A stretch of DNA of 64,000 nt from Aggregatibacter aphrophilus ATCC 33389 (GTDB lineage Bacteria > Pseudomonadota > Gammaproteobacteria > Enterobacterales > Pasteurellaceae). The position numbers and the translations under genes are program-made. The stretch is from contig NZ_LR134327.1 in NCBI RefSeq assembly GCF_900636915.1, positions 1,984,001 to 2,048,000 on the forward strand. Direction: 5' to 3'. Positions 55,807 to 64,000 of this stretch are shown in pieces. Each line of letters begins with the position of its first letter. Within the stretch, counting starts at the first letter, position 1. Below the pieces are notes generated by a model. The model ran no database searches and was not told where the DNA came from. It saw only the letters and a list, made by a program, of their open reading frames with translations.

Positions 55807-58059
55807 ATGACTGACTCCATCAACTACGAAGGCATCGAACAAATGCCACTACGCCACTTCACCGAAAGGGCGTATCTCAACTATTCCATGTACGTCATCA
55901 TGGATCGCGCCTTGCCGTTTATCGGTGATGGTTTGAAGCCGGTACAGCGACGCATTATTTATGCCATGTCCGAGCTTGGGCTGAATGCGGCGGCAAAATA
56001 TAAAAAATCTGCCCGTACTGTGGGGGATGTGTTGGGTAAATTCCACCCGCACGGTGATAGCGCTTGCTATGAAGCCATGGTGTTAATGGCGCAACCCTTC
56101 TCTTACCGTTACCCATTGGTTGACGGCCAAGGCAACTGGGGCGCGGTGGACGATCCTAAATCTTTCGCAGCAATGCGTTATACGGAATCCCGTTTATCTA
56201 AACTTTCAGAAGTTCTATTGGCTGAACTCGGTCAAGGTACCGTAGATTATCAACCGAACTTTGATGGCACCTTAGAAGAACCGCAATATTTACCGGCACG
56301 TTTACCACATATTTTACTCAACGGCACAACAGGGATCGCGGTGGGGATGGCAACGGATATTCCTCCGCATAATATAAATGAAATCGCCGATGCTGCAGTG
56401 ATGTTGCTGGATAATCCGAAAACTACCTTGGATGACTTATTAACCGTAGTACAAGGCCCAGATTTCCCGACAGAGGCGGAAATCATTTCGCCGAAAGAAG
56501 AAATTCGCAAAATATATCAACAAGGTCGCGGCTCTATCAAAATGCGCGCAGCATGGAAAAAGGAAGACGGGGAAATCATTATCAGCGCCCTGCCGCACCA
56601 AGCCTCGCCATCCAAAGTGATTGCACAAATTGCCGAGCAAATGACCGCGAAAAAACTGCCGATGGTAGAAGATATTCGTGATGAAGCAGATCATGAAAAT
56701 CCGGTGCGCATTGTGATCGTGCCGCGTTCGAATCGCGTAGATACCGATGCCATGATGGCGCATTTATTTGCCACCACCGATTTGGAAAAAAGCTACCGTG
56801 TAAACATGAACATGATTGGTTTGGATTACAAACCGGCAGTGAAAAATTTGTTGGAAATCCTCACCGAGTGGCTGACTTTCCGTCGCACCACCGTGACCCG
56901 GCGCTTGCAATATCGGTTAGACAAAGTGCTTGCCCGCCTGCATATCTTGCAAGGTTTGATGATTGCCTTTTTGAATATTGATGAAGTCATCGAAATCATC
57001 CGTCACGAAGATGAGCCAAAAGCCGAATTAATGGCACGTTTCAACTTAAGCGATGCACAAGCGGAAGCCATTTTGAACTTGCGTTTGCGTCATTTGGCGA
57101 AACTAGAAGAACATCAGTTGCAAGCGGAACAAGCGGAGTTAGAAAAAGAGCGGTCATCTTTGGAAGAGATTTTAGGCTCCGAACGCCGTTTAAATACGCT
57201 GTTGAAAAAAGAAATTCAACAAGATGCCAAAACGTACGCCAGCCCACGCCGTTCGCCGTTAGTTGAACGAGCGGAAGCCAAAGCCATTGCAGAAAATAAA
57301 ATGCTGCCGACAGAACCGGTGACGGTGATTTTATCAGAAATGGGTTGGGTGCGTTGCGCGAAAGGGCATGACATTGATCCGCAAGGCTTAAGCTACAAAG
57401 CCGGCGACAAATATTTGGCGCATGCCTACGGTAAAAGCAATCAACCGGCGGTGTTTATCGACAGCACGGGGCGCAGTTACGCACTGGATCCGCTAAGTCT
57501 GCCGTCTGCCCGCTCACAAGGTGAGCCGCTCACCGGAAAACTTACCCTGCCGGCAGGCGCAACCATTGATCAGCTGCTTATTGAAAATGAAGATCAACCG
57601 TTGCTCATGGCATCCGACGCCGGCTATGGCTTTATTTGTAAATTCGCCGATTTAGTCGCTCGTAACAAAGCCGGTAAGGCGCTCATTTCCTTACTGGAAA
57701 ATGCCAAAGTGTTACCGCCATTAACACTGAAAAATCCGACCGCACTTTTGGTGGCACTTACCTCCGCCGGCAGAATGCTGATTTTCCCGGTGCAAGATTT
57801 ACCGGAACTCTCTAAAGGCAAAGGCAACAAAATCGTCACCATTCCATCCGCTAATGCCAAAGCGCGTTCCGAATTACTGGTGCGGTTATTGTTGATTGAG
57901 GAAAATTCCAGCCTGGTCTTCCATTCCGGTAAACGTAAAGTGACCTTGAAGCCGGAAGATTTACAGAAATTCCGTGCCGAACGGGGTCGCAAAGGGACGC
58001 AGTTACCGCGAGGCTTACACAGCAACGTAGAAATTGAAGTGGTGACACCACAGGAATAA
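55807..58059 (+). CDS. parC: DNA topoisomerase IV subunit A
   Basis: DNA-cleaving subunit, 750 residues. The active-site tyrosine is Y125 in [10 protein letters not shown]. The quinolone-resistance region reads [13 protein letters not shown] with Ser85 and Glu89 (equivalent to E. coli Ser80 and Glu84), i.e. the sensitive-type residues. A coiled-coil arm (about 425-480) and a C-terminal beta-pinwheel follow. It is 159 bp after parE. Confidence 0.97.
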   Translation: MTDSINYEGIEQMPLRHFTERAYLNYSMYVIMDRALPFIGDGLKPVQRRIIYAMSELGLNAAAKYKKSARTVGDVLGKFHPHGDSACYEAMVLMAQPFSYRYPLVDGQGNWGAVDDPKSFAAMRYTESRLSKLSEVLLAELGQGTVDYQPNFDGTLEEPQYLPARLPHILLNGTTGIAVGMATDIPPHNINEIADAAVMLLDNPKTTLDDLLTVVQGPDFPTEAEIISPKEEIRKIYQQGRGSIKMRAAWKKEDGEIIISALPHQASPSKVIAQIAEQMTAKKLPMVEDIRDEADHENPVRIVIVPRSNRVDTDAMMAHLFATTDLEKSYRVNMNMIGLDYKPAVKNLLEILTEWLTFRRTTVTRRLQYRLDKVLARLHILQGLMIAFLNIDEVIEIIRHEDEPKAELMARFNLSDAQAEAILNLRLRHLAKLEEHQLQAEQAELEKERSSLEEILGSERRLNTLLKKEIQQDAKTYASPRRSPLVERAEAKAIAENKMLPTEPVTVILSEMGWVRCAKGHDIDPQGLSYKAGDKYLAHAYGKSNQPAVFIDSTGRSYALDPLSLPSARSQGEPLTGKLTLPAGATIDQLLIENEDQPLLMASDAGYGFICKFADLVARNKAGKALISLLENAKVLPPLTLKNPTALLVALTSAGRMLIFPVQDLPELSKGKGNKIVTIPSANAKARSELLVRLLLIEENSSLVFHSGKRKVTLKPEDLQKFRAERGRKGTQLPRGLHSNVEIEVVTPQE

Positions 58060-58071
58060 AATTCAATACAC

Positions 58072-58096
58072 AAAGGGCGCTCATGACGCCCTTTTC
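58072..58096 (+). terminator. Terminator after parC
   Basis: Perfect 8-bp stem AAAGGGCG / CGCCCTTT, loop CTCATGA, then TTTT. The following bases to about 58280 hold no gene; a 20-odd codon open stretch ending at a TAA near 58213 is too short to call. Confidence 0.88.
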
Positions 58097-58282
58097 TATC
58101 TCAAAGTTCGGTCGATTTTTGCGATGTTTTCACACAGAGAGCGAATGCTACACAAGATTATTTAGATGAAGACTTATGCGTAGCGGATATTTATTCGTCA
58201 TTTAAGTTAATGTAACTCATTGATACATTATATATCTTAAAATAAATATAGAAGAATTAATTCAGAGTTTTCTCTGCTTACA

Positions 58283-58320
58283 AAAAATCCTGCCCTAACA
58301 TACGTTAAAGCAGGATTTTT
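58283..58320. terminator. Terminator after dps (bidirectional)
   Basis: Perfect 11-bp stem AAAAATCCTGC / GCAGGATTTTT with a 16-base loop that can pair further inside. Confidence 0.9.
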
Positions 58321-58338
58321 CTTTTGGATTAGGATTAA

Positions 58339-58821
58339 TTAACCGCGGCAGCTTTGGCAAGCAGCTTGGAACATCCAGATCAATTTTTCTTGTTCTTTGA
58401 TGTAATCACTCATTTGTGAAGCGGTGCCTTCGTCATCTGCATCCGCAGCAAAAGCAAGAATTTCACGTTGTTGTGTCAACAAGACTTTGAAACCTTCTAA
58501 AGTACCTCTTAAACAGGCCGCCGCACTGCTCACTGCAATTTCTTCTTTAATACGGGAATGGCTTAAATATTGGCTGAACGCATTGTTTGGTGTGTAGCCC
58601 AAGGTCAAAATACGCTCTGCAACTTCATCCACTTTTTCCACAAGATCAGTATAAATTTCTTCAAATTTTGCGTGTAATTCAAAGAAGTTCACGTCTTTAA
58701 TATTCCAGTGATAACCACGTACATTGGTATAAAACACTTGGTAAGTAGCTAATAATTCATTTAATTTTGCAGCTAAGACTTCAGATTTTGCGGTATCTAA
58801 ACCAATCATTGTTTTTGACAT
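58339..58821 (-). CDS. dps: Ferritin-like DNA-protection protein Dps
   Basis: Dodecameric ferritin that stores iron oxidised by hydrogen peroxide and protects DNA. The 160-residue protein has the ferroxidase ligands in YHWNIKDVNFFELHAKFEEIY-like segments (His and Asp/Glu at about 38-60). The C-terminus ends CQSCRG, an unusual CxxC for the family. Monocistronic, divergent from emrA; a small inverted repeat (GAACGAT / ATCGTTC, about 58860-58885) lies in its leader or promoter. Confidence 0.94.
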   Translation of the reverse strand: MSKTMIGLDTAKSEVLAAKLNELLATYQVFYTNVRGYHWNIKDVNFFELHAKFEEIYTDLVEKVDEVAERILTLGYTPNNAFSQYLSHSRIKEEIAVSSAAACLRGTLEGFKVLLTQQREILAFAADADDEGTASQMSDYIKEQEKLIWMFQAACQSCRG

Positions 58822-59011
58822 AATGTGTTCTCCTATACTTTGTTAATTTATAAAAAGATGAACGATATAAACCCCAAATCGTTCGTTTTTGTTGGCGTAA
58901 GTATAGAAAAAAGCACATAATAGCGCTAATTGTTACACCGAATAGAATTGATAGATAATAAAAATTGAATAATAAAAAACAATTTCCGAAACCTATCAAA
59001 AAGGAACATAA

Positions 59012-60172
59012 ATGACAGAAGTAAGTAAACCAACGGTTTCCAACCCCAAAAATACACGTAAAAAAGCGTTAAGTATTTTCTTTTTTATCCTCATCCTTAT
59101 CACCGTTCTCACCGGATTATATTGGTTCTTTTTTATTAAAAATTATCAAACCACCGAAGACGCTTATGTGAGTGGTAACCAAGTGATGATTTCTTCGCAA
59201 ATTGCCGGAAACGTGCGACAAATTAATGCAGAAAACATGGATTTTGTGCATGCGGGAGATGTGTTACTTGAATTGGATGACACGGATTATCAACTGAGTT
59301 TCAACCAAGCACAAAATACCTTGGCAAGTGCAGTACGCCAAATTTCGCAACTCGGCTACACCGTGAAACAACTGGAAGCAACTGTTCAAGCCAACCAAAC
59401 GGCGTTGACCAAAGCACAAGGCGATTTAGCGCGCCGTGAACAGTTAGGGAAAAGCGGAGCGATTGATAAAGAATCGCTACAACACGCCAGAGAAGCAGTA
59501 ATGACAGCGGAAGCCAACTTAAAAGCGGTTAAGAACCAGCTTGCTGCCAATAAATCCTTATTAATGAATGTGCCGCTAAAAGAGCAGCCGGAAATTCAAA
59601 AAGCCATCAGTTCGGTCAAACAGGCGTGGCTCAATTTGCAACGTACCAAAATCACCAGCCCGGTCGATGGCTATGTAGCACGCCGAAGCACACAAGTGGG
59701 ACAAAAAGTTGCCGTGGGTAGCGCGCTGATGGCAATTATTTCCAACGAACAAATGTGGGTTGATGCCAATTTCAAAGAAACACAATTAAAAGATATGCGA
59801 ATCGGACAGCCGGTGAAATTATCCTTTGATTTATACGGTCATGATGTGAAATTTGATGGCAAAGTAGAAGGTATCGAAATGGGAACCGGCAGCGCATTTT
59901 CTTTGCTCCCTGCCCAAAATGCCACCGGTAACTGGATCAAAGTGGTGCAACGTGTGCCTGTACGTATCAGCTTAGATGCACAACAAATCGCTAACTACCC
60001 GTTGCGTATGGGCTTATCTACCTTGGTTGAAGTGAATATTTCAGATACCCGTGGTGAAATGTTATCGCAACAAAAACGTACTGCGCCGCTCTATTCCACC
60101 AATACGTTGAATTATGATCAAAGTGCGGTGGAAAATCTCATCGAAAAAATTATTCGCGATAACACAAACTAA
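59012..60172 (+). CDS. emrA: Multidrug efflux membrane fusion protein EmrA
   Basis: Periplasmic adaptor of the EmrAB-TolC pump. The 386-residue protein has one N-terminal membrane helix (about 19-40), the biotinyl-lipoyl halves (YQTTEDAYVSGNQVMISSQ and SPVDGYVARRSTQVGQKV), a long coiled-coil hairpin between them (about 90-205), and the HlyD_D23 beta-barrel. AAGGA precedes ATG 59012. emrB starts 12 bp after its stop. Confidence 0.93.
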   Translation: MTEVSKPTVSNPKNTRKKALSIFFFILILITVLTGLYWFFFIKNYQTTEDAYVSGNQVMISSQIAGNVRQINAENMDFVHAGDVLLELDDTDYQLSFNQAQNTLASAVRQISQLGYTVKQLEATVQANQTALTKAQGDLARREQLGKSGAIDKESLQHAREAVMTAEANLKAVKNQLAANKSLLMNVPLKEQPEIQKAISSVKQAWLNLQRTKITSPVDGYVARRSTQVGQKVAVGSALMAIISNEQMWVDANFKETQLKDMRIGQPVKLSFDLYGHDVKFDGKVEGIEMGTGSAFSLLPAQNATGNWIKVVQRVPVRISLDAQQIANYPLRMGLSTLVEVNISDTRGEMLSQQKRTAPLYSTNTLNYDQSAVENLIEKIIRDNTN

Positions 60173-60184
60173 GGCTTGCCCATC

Positions 60185-61699
60185 ATGCAAAAACCTATTG
60201 AAGGTGCTGCCCTTGGCATCATTACGTTAGCGCTGTCTCTTGCCACGTTCATGCAAGTATTGGATTCCACCATTGCAAACGTGGCGATCCCCACGATTTC
60301 GGGCGATCTCGGCGCATCGTTCAGCCAAGGCACTTGGGTGATTACCTCTTTCGGCGTCGCCAATGCGATTTCTATTCCGATTACCGGCTGGCTTGCCAAA
60401 CGTTTTGGGGAAGTAAAATTATTCCTCATTTCCACCGCACTTTTTGTTTTAGCCTCTTGGTTATGCGGCATTTCCCATAGCTTGGAAATGTTGATTCTGT
60501 GCCGTATTTTCCAAGGATTAGCGGCAGGCCCGATTATTCCGCTGTCTCAGAGTTTGCTACTCAATAACTATCCTCCCGAAAAACGGGGTATGGCATTGGC
60601 ATTTTGGTCAATGACCGTAGTAGTTGCACCGATTTTCGGTCCCATTCTCGGCGGTTGGATCAGTGATAATTTACATTGGGGGTGGATCTTCTTTATTAAC
60701 GTACCGATTGGGCTTGTCATTATCGGTGCCAGCTGGAAAATTTTAATGCCGAGAGAAAGTAAAATTCAGCACCAGCCTATAGATACGATGGGGTTAATCT
60801 TGTTGGTATTAGGTGTGGGCTGCCTGCAATTAATGCTGGATCAAGGACGTGAGCAGGATTGGTTCAACTCCACTGAAATCATTATTCTTGCCGTCATTTC
60901 TGCCGTTACCTTAAGCGCACTTGTCATTTGGGAACTCACGGACGACAACCCGGTAGTAGATATTTCCCTATTCAAGCAACGCAATTTCACTGTAGGCTGT
61001 TTATCCACCAGCTTGGCATTTTTAATTTACCTCGGCTCCGTCGTATTAATTCCCTTGTTGTTGCAACAGGTTTTTGGCTACACCGCCACTTGGGCCGGCT
61101 TAGCATCAGCGCCCGTAGGACTGTTCCCGATTTTGTTATCCCCTCTTATCGGTAAGTTTGGACATAAAATCGATATGCGTATTTTGGTGACCATCAGCTT
61201 TGTAGTCTATGCCATTACCTTTTATTGGCGCGCCGTTACCTTTGAACCGGGCATGAGCTTTGCCGATGTGGCACTGCCGCAAATGGTACAAGGGTTAGCT
61301 GTTGCCTGTTTCTTCATGCCGCTCACCACCATTACGCTGTCTGATTTACCGGCGCACAAAATGGCCTCAGCTTCCAGTTTGTTTAACTTTTTGCGAACCC
61401 TCGCCGGTTCTATCGGCACTTCCCTTACTACATTCTTGTGGTATAACCGTGAAGCCGTTCACCACTCACAGCTGACTGAAGCCATTACCCCGTATAACCC
61501 GAACGCACAACAGTATTACCAAATGATGGAGCGTTTTGGCATGGGCGAAGAACAAACCTCTTCTCTGCTTGCTCGTAACATTACATCGCAAGGTTTTATC
61601 ATCGGCGCCAACGAGATTTTTTGGTTATCCGCCGTGCTGTTTTTGGTGTTATTTATTTTGGTCTGGTTTGCCAAACCGCCTTTTGGAAACCGACACTAA
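60185..61699 (+). CDS. emrB: Multidrug efflux MFS transporter EmrB (DHA2 family)
   Basis: Proton-driven exporter of hydrophobic drugs, working with EmrA. ATG 60185 is preferred over a TTG three codons upstream; 504 residues with 14 membrane segments. Helix 1 has LDSTIANVAIPTISGDLGAS (motif D1) and helix 5 GPILGGWISDNLHWGWIFFINVP (motif C and following). An uptake sequence follows the stop directly. Confidence 0.93.
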   Translation: MQKPIEGAALGIITLALSLATFMQVLDSTIANVAIPTISGDLGASFSQGTWVITSFGVANAISIPITGWLAKRFGEVKLFLISTALFVLASWLCGISHSLEMLILCRIFQGLAAGPIIPLSQSLLLNNYPPEKRGMALAFWSMTVVVAPIFGPILGGWISDNLHWGWIFFINVPIGLVIIGASWKILMPRESKIQHQPIDTMGLILLVLGVGCLQLMLDQGREQDWFNSTEIIILAVISAVTLSALVIWELTDDNPVVDISLFKQRNFTVGCLSTSLAFLIYLGSVVLIPLLLQQVFGYTATWAGLASAPVGLFPILLSPLIGKFGHKIDMRILVTISFVVYAITFYWRAVTFEPGMSFADVALPQMVQGLAVACFFMPLTTITLSDLPAHKMASASSLFNFLRTLAGSIGTSLTTFLWYNREAVHHSQLTEAITPYNPNAQQYYQMMERFGMGEEQTSSLLARNITSQGFIIGANEIFWLSAVLFLVLFILVWFAKPPFGNRH

Positions 61700-61734
61700 A
61701 GTGCGGTCCAAAAAAGAAATATTTTTCACTTTTA

Positions 61735-61763
61735 TTTACAAATCAATAACAAACGCCTATAGT
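61735..61763 (+). promoter_or_regulatory. Sigma-70 promoter of the TPP-riboswitch transcript
   Basis: -35 TTTACA (61735-61740) and -10 TATAGT (61758-61763) with a 17-base spacer put the start near 61770, precisely at the first stem of the riboswitch. The downstream gene therefore has its own promoter, separate from emrAB. Confidence 0.8.
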
Positions 61764-61768
61764 AATGC

Positions 61769-61860
61769 GCGTTAGTCGGGGTGCTCCGTTAGCTTAAATA
61801 ACAGAGCTGAGAAATACCCGTGAACCTGATACAGTTAGCACTGACGTAGGAAACTAATGC
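61769..61860 (+). promoter_or_regulatory. TPP riboswitch (THI element)
   Basis: The conserved core is present: GGGGTGC (61778-61784), CTGAGA (61807-61812), ATACCC (61814-61819), GAACCTGAT (61822-61830), and CACTGACGTAGGAAA toward the 3' side. Stem P1 is GCGTTAG (61769-61775) with CTAATGC (61854-61860). The optional P3 arm (CTC...GAG) is also seen. The aptamer controls the AfuA-like gene 92 bases downstream; no clear terminator follows, so control is probably at translation or by an alternative stem with the leader. Confidence 0.95.
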
Positions 61861-61951
61861 ACTTCACTCTGCTTCCATGGCTTATTTCAGCCAATTTTCC
61901 CGTTTAGTTGTTAGCTGGTTTTGTTTTTCAATCTCACCAAGGATTAACTCA

Positions 61952-63007
61952 ATGACCAAGCTTTCTAAAAATTATTCTCCCCTAAAAACATCCTTAAAAA
62001 CGACCGCACTTTGCTTACTTCCAATGCTGTTTTATACACACAACGCCCAAGCGGAAGGCAAACTGACCATTTATTGCAGCGTACAAAATGTGACCTGTGA
62101 AAAAGTCACGAAACGCTTTGCCGAAAAATACAACGTGGATGCTCAATTTGTACGAAACAGCACCGGCACCGTGCTCGGTAAAATCAAAGCAGAAAAAGAA
62201 AATCCACAAGCCGATGTATGGTTTGGCGGCACATTTGAACCGCACTTACAAGCCGCCGACCAAGGTTTGCTCGCGACCTATCGTTCTCCGTTACAAAAAA
62301 ATATCATGCCGCAATTTAAGAAATTAATGGATGAACGAGGTGATTACACGTCGATCATTTATTTAATGGAAGTCGCCATTGGCGTGAATACGGAAAAATT
62401 AAAACAGCTCAATATTCCGGAACCAAAATGCTTTGCCGATTTGCTCAAACCGGAATTCAAAAATCAAATTCAGTATGCCGATCCCCGCGTATCCGGCACG
62501 GGCTATTCTTTTCTGACGACATTAGTGCAGCTTTGGGGCGAAGAAAAAGCGTTTGATTACTTGAAAAAACTCAATGCGAACGTGGCACAATATTCGAAAA
62601 GCGGCTTAGCTACCGGCAATTTAGCTACCGGTGAAGTGGGCGTTGATATTGCCTTTATGCACGGCTATGTGCGTGAAAAAGACAAAGGCGCACCAGTAAA
62701 AGGCATTTTGCCTTGTGAAGGCGTGGGCTACACGTTAGGGTCGGTAAGCATTATCAAAGGCGCACGTAATCTAGAAAATGCCAAACACTTCGTGGACTTC
62801 GTTCTCGACACCGAAGCGCAAGAAATCCCATGGCGTGAGTCCGACTCTTACCAAATCCCTGCCAACATCCATGCGAAAGCGTCCCCAAAAGCCAGCGATC
62901 CAAGCAAACTAAAATTATTGGATATTGACTTCATCCGCTTTGGCGCCGACGCGGAAAGCAAACGCTTAATTGAGCGTTGGGTTGAAACAGTAAAAGGAGA
63001 AAAATAG
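61952..63007 (+). CDS. AfuA-family periplasmic binding protein under TPP-riboswitch control (predicted thiamine-compound binder)
   Basis: ATG 61952 has AAGGA 8 bases upstream and gives 351 residues with a signal peptide ending AQA. It is clearly paralogous to the two AfuA proteins at 25-27 kb (YCSVQN, FGGTFEP, VQLWGEEKAFDYL, KGARNLENAKHFVDF). The acidic residues that contact the sugar in AfuA are replaced: FMHGY has Gly238 for Asp, and GVGYT has Thr261 for Glu, while the histidine (His237) remains. No permease or ATPase gene follows. Riboswitch control and changed pocket suggest a thiamine-related ligand, possibly phosphorylated; that is inference. Annotation as iron-binding would be unsupported. 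Confidence 0.8.
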   Translation: MTKLSKNYSPLKTSLKTTALCLLPMLFYTHNAQAEGKLTIYCSVQNVTCEKVTKRFAEKYNVDAQFVRNSTGTVLGKIKAEKENPQADVWFGGTFEPHLQAADQGLLATYRSPLQKNIMPQFKKLMDERGDYTSIIYLMEVAIGVNTEKLKQLNIPEPKCFADLLKPEFKNQIQYADPRVSGTGYSFLTTLVQLWGEEKAFDYLKKLNANVAQYSKSGLATGNLATGEVGVDIAFMHGYVREKDKGAPVKGILPCEGVGYTLGSVSIIKGARNLENAKHFVDFVLDTEAQEIPWRESDSYQIPANIHAKASPKASDPSKLKLLDIDFIRFGADAESKRLIERWVETVKGEK

Positions 63008-63064
63008 TTGGGAGAAAAGTGCGGTGGAAATTTTAATCGTTTACAGTTTATATCACACAGAATA

Positions 63065-63149
63065 TAAAGCATAAATTATGCTTTACAAGATATAAAACAA
63101 ATTTTATACTCCATAGCGTATAAAATAATTTCTATACGCTATAGCGTAT
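63065..63149 (+). promoter_or_regulatory. Palindromic operator region of hipBA
   Basis: A 21-base palindrome centred on 63075 (TAAAGCATAA-A-TTATGCTTTA, 63065-63085) lies upstream. A perfect 16-bp palindrome ATACGCTA-TAGCGTAT (63134-63149) sits 11 bases before the hipB start, and another ATAGCGTATA half-site is at 63113-63122. Multiple sites fit cooperative autorepression by HipB. Confidence 0.6.
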
Positions 63150-63160
63150 GAGGAGTCACC

Positions 63161-63439
63161 ATGGTTATCACCACCGCAAAAATGCTTTCTCATGTAATTC
63201 GTGAATTTCGCTATCAAGGCGATCTGTCACAAACTGATGTTGCTAAACTCGCCGGAACGACCCAAGCCAGAATTTCAGCGTTTGAGAATGAGCCGGAGCG
63301 TACTAAGTTAGAAACGCTATTTAAAATTCTGGCAGGATTAGAACTAGAGCTTATTGTACAACCTCGCAAAAAATCATCTGATACTAATCTATCAATCAAA
63401 GAGCCAACAGCAACATACGATGACGATGAGGCATGGTGA
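63161..63439 (+). CDS. hipB: HipB-type antitoxin, helix-turn-helix regulator
   Basis: The 92-residue XRE-family protein has its helix-turn-helix at about residues 22-42 (LSQTDVAKLAGTTQARISAFE) and a C-terminal acidic tail (YDDDEAW) with a terminal Trp, like E. coli HipB. It neutralises HipA and represses the operon by binding upstream palindromes. AGGAG precedes ATG 63161. Its stop overlaps the hipA start (TGATG). Confidence 0.9.
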   Translation: MVITTAKMLSHVIREFRYQGDLSQTDVAKLAGTTQARISAFENEPERTKLETLFKILAGLELELIVQPRKKSSDTNLSIKEPTATYDDDEAW

Positions 63440-64000
63440 TGAGTAACTCGATTCTAAACGTTGCCATGAATGGCTTGTTAGTCGGTGAATGGCGAAAACT
63501 CACCAGTGGCGCAACCGAATTTCAGTATGCAGAAAAATGGCTTGAATCTGTTCGCTCGCGTCCTATTTCATTGTCACTGCCCTTGTCGCACAAAATTTAT
63601 CGAGGAGATTCCGTTTACAATTTCTTCGATAATCTCCTCCCGGACAATGAGCAGATTCGTTCACGCATTCAACAACGTTTCCAAACCTCAACAAAATCCC
63701 CATTTGATTTACTTTCGGCGATTGGACAGGATTGTATCGGTGCAATTCAGCTTTATCAGGGAGAAAGCCGATCAGTACGCCAAATTTATGCAGAACCGCT
63801 AAATGACAAAGAGGTGGAAAACGTACTGAAAAACTACCGCACTTTTCCTCTCGGCATGGAAGAAAGCGAGGATTTCCGAATTTCTTTGGCCGGCGCTCAG
63901 GAAAAAACAGCGCTCCTTTATTATCAGAATCAATGGCAGCGCCCTTTGCATTCCACCGCGACCAGCCATATTTTTAAACTTCCGATTGGTATGGTGGCAC
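63439..64000 (+). CDS. hipA: HipA-type serine/threonine kinase toxin, truncated by window end
   Basis: The frame is open from ATG 63439 to the window edge (187 residues visible of about 430-440). It begins MSNSILNVAMNGLLVGEW, then shows NFFDNLLPDN, and the loop ISLAGAQEKTALL (about 148-160), which matches the E. coli HipA segment containing Ser150, followed by HIFKLPIG. HipA phosphorylates glutamyl-tRNA synthetase and induces persistence in E. coli. The coupled start with hipB is typical. Whether the C-terminal catalytic core is intact cannot be seen. Confidence 0.92.
   Translation, partial: MSNSILNVAMNGLLVGEWRKLTSGATEFQYAEKWLESVRSRPISLSLPLSHKIYRGDSVYNFFDNLLPDNEQIRSRIQQRFQTSTKSPFDLLSAIGQDCIGAIQLYQGESRSVRQIYAEPLNDKEVENVLKNYRTFPLGMEESEDFRISLAGAQEKTALLYYQNQWQRPLHSTATSHIFKLPIGMVA

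Noticed and set aside
58096..58216. Short open stretch between parC and dps as a gene
   Set aside because: About 30 codons, no start with a ribosome site, and no recognised family.
1..64000. CRISPR array, insertion sequence or integrase in the window
   Set aside because: No regularly spaced repeats, transposase or integrase coding sequence was found on either strand.

Overview
The window looks like chromosome from a Pasteurellaceae bacterium, most probably Aggregatibacter (A. aphrophilus / A. actinomycetemcomitans group). The evidence is the very frequent 9-base DNA uptake sequence AAGTGCGGT and its complement (dozens of copies, many paired as transcription terminators), gene orders shared with Haemophilus influenzae (prfB-lysS, dsbC-recJ, udk-dcd-asmA, zevAB-uvrB, parE-parC), and an ApiA/Omp100-like trimeric adhesin of the type described in Aggregatibacter. 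The species is inferred, not proven. Almost all genes are intact housekeeping genes; accessory DNA is concentrated at 0.5-3 kb and at the right end.

Layout. 1-3 kb: the tail of a shikimate-dehydrogenase-like gene, then an acquired ANT(6)-type streptomycin adenylyltransferase gene bracketed by a 40-bp duplication of that tail and by two palindromic dispersed repeats, a phage-type cysteine hydrolase and a Cdd1-family gene. 3-9.3 kb: nickel metabolism, with hydrogenase maturation genes hypBDE (FNR-like promoter) and the nikKLMQO nickel uptake operon (MerR-type 19-bp-spacer promoter). 9.4-19.4 kb: mtnN, a DsbA-like gene, recJ, dsbC, prfB (with programmed frameshift), lysS, cbpAM, der. 19.4-24.9 kb: DUF4153, sotB, asmA-like, dcd, udk. 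25-30.6 kb: an afu transport operon with two tandem binding-protein genes (afuA, afuA, afuB, afuC) behind a near-ideal class II CRP promoter, which fits sugar-phosphate uptake better than iron uptake.

30.8-44.1 kb: a YdgA-like envelope protein, suhB, trmJ, the complete isc operon (iscRSUA-hscBA-fdx-iscX, with an IscR-type box), metG and mrp. 44.1-46.4 kb: a candidate small RNA on the minus strand, zevAB and tRNA-Asn. 46.8-58 kb: uvrB, htrA, ettA, the ApiA-like adhesin, parE and parC. 58.3-61.7 kb: dps and emrAB. 61.7-63 kb: a TPP riboswitch in front of a third AfuA paralogue. 63.1 kb to the end: a hipBA toxin-antitoxin pair, with hipA running off the window.

The most interesting system is the TPP-riboswitch gene. 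It encodes an orphan AfuA-family periplasmic binding protein in which the two acidic residues that contact the sugar in AfuA are replaced (Asp to Gly, Glu to Thr). A plausible reading is an AfuA paralogue re-purposed for a thiamine compound or thiamine phosphate. Other points of note are the bracketed resistance gene, a BIME-like repeat family, and separate predicted regulators (FNR-like, MerR-like) for the two adjacent nickel operons.
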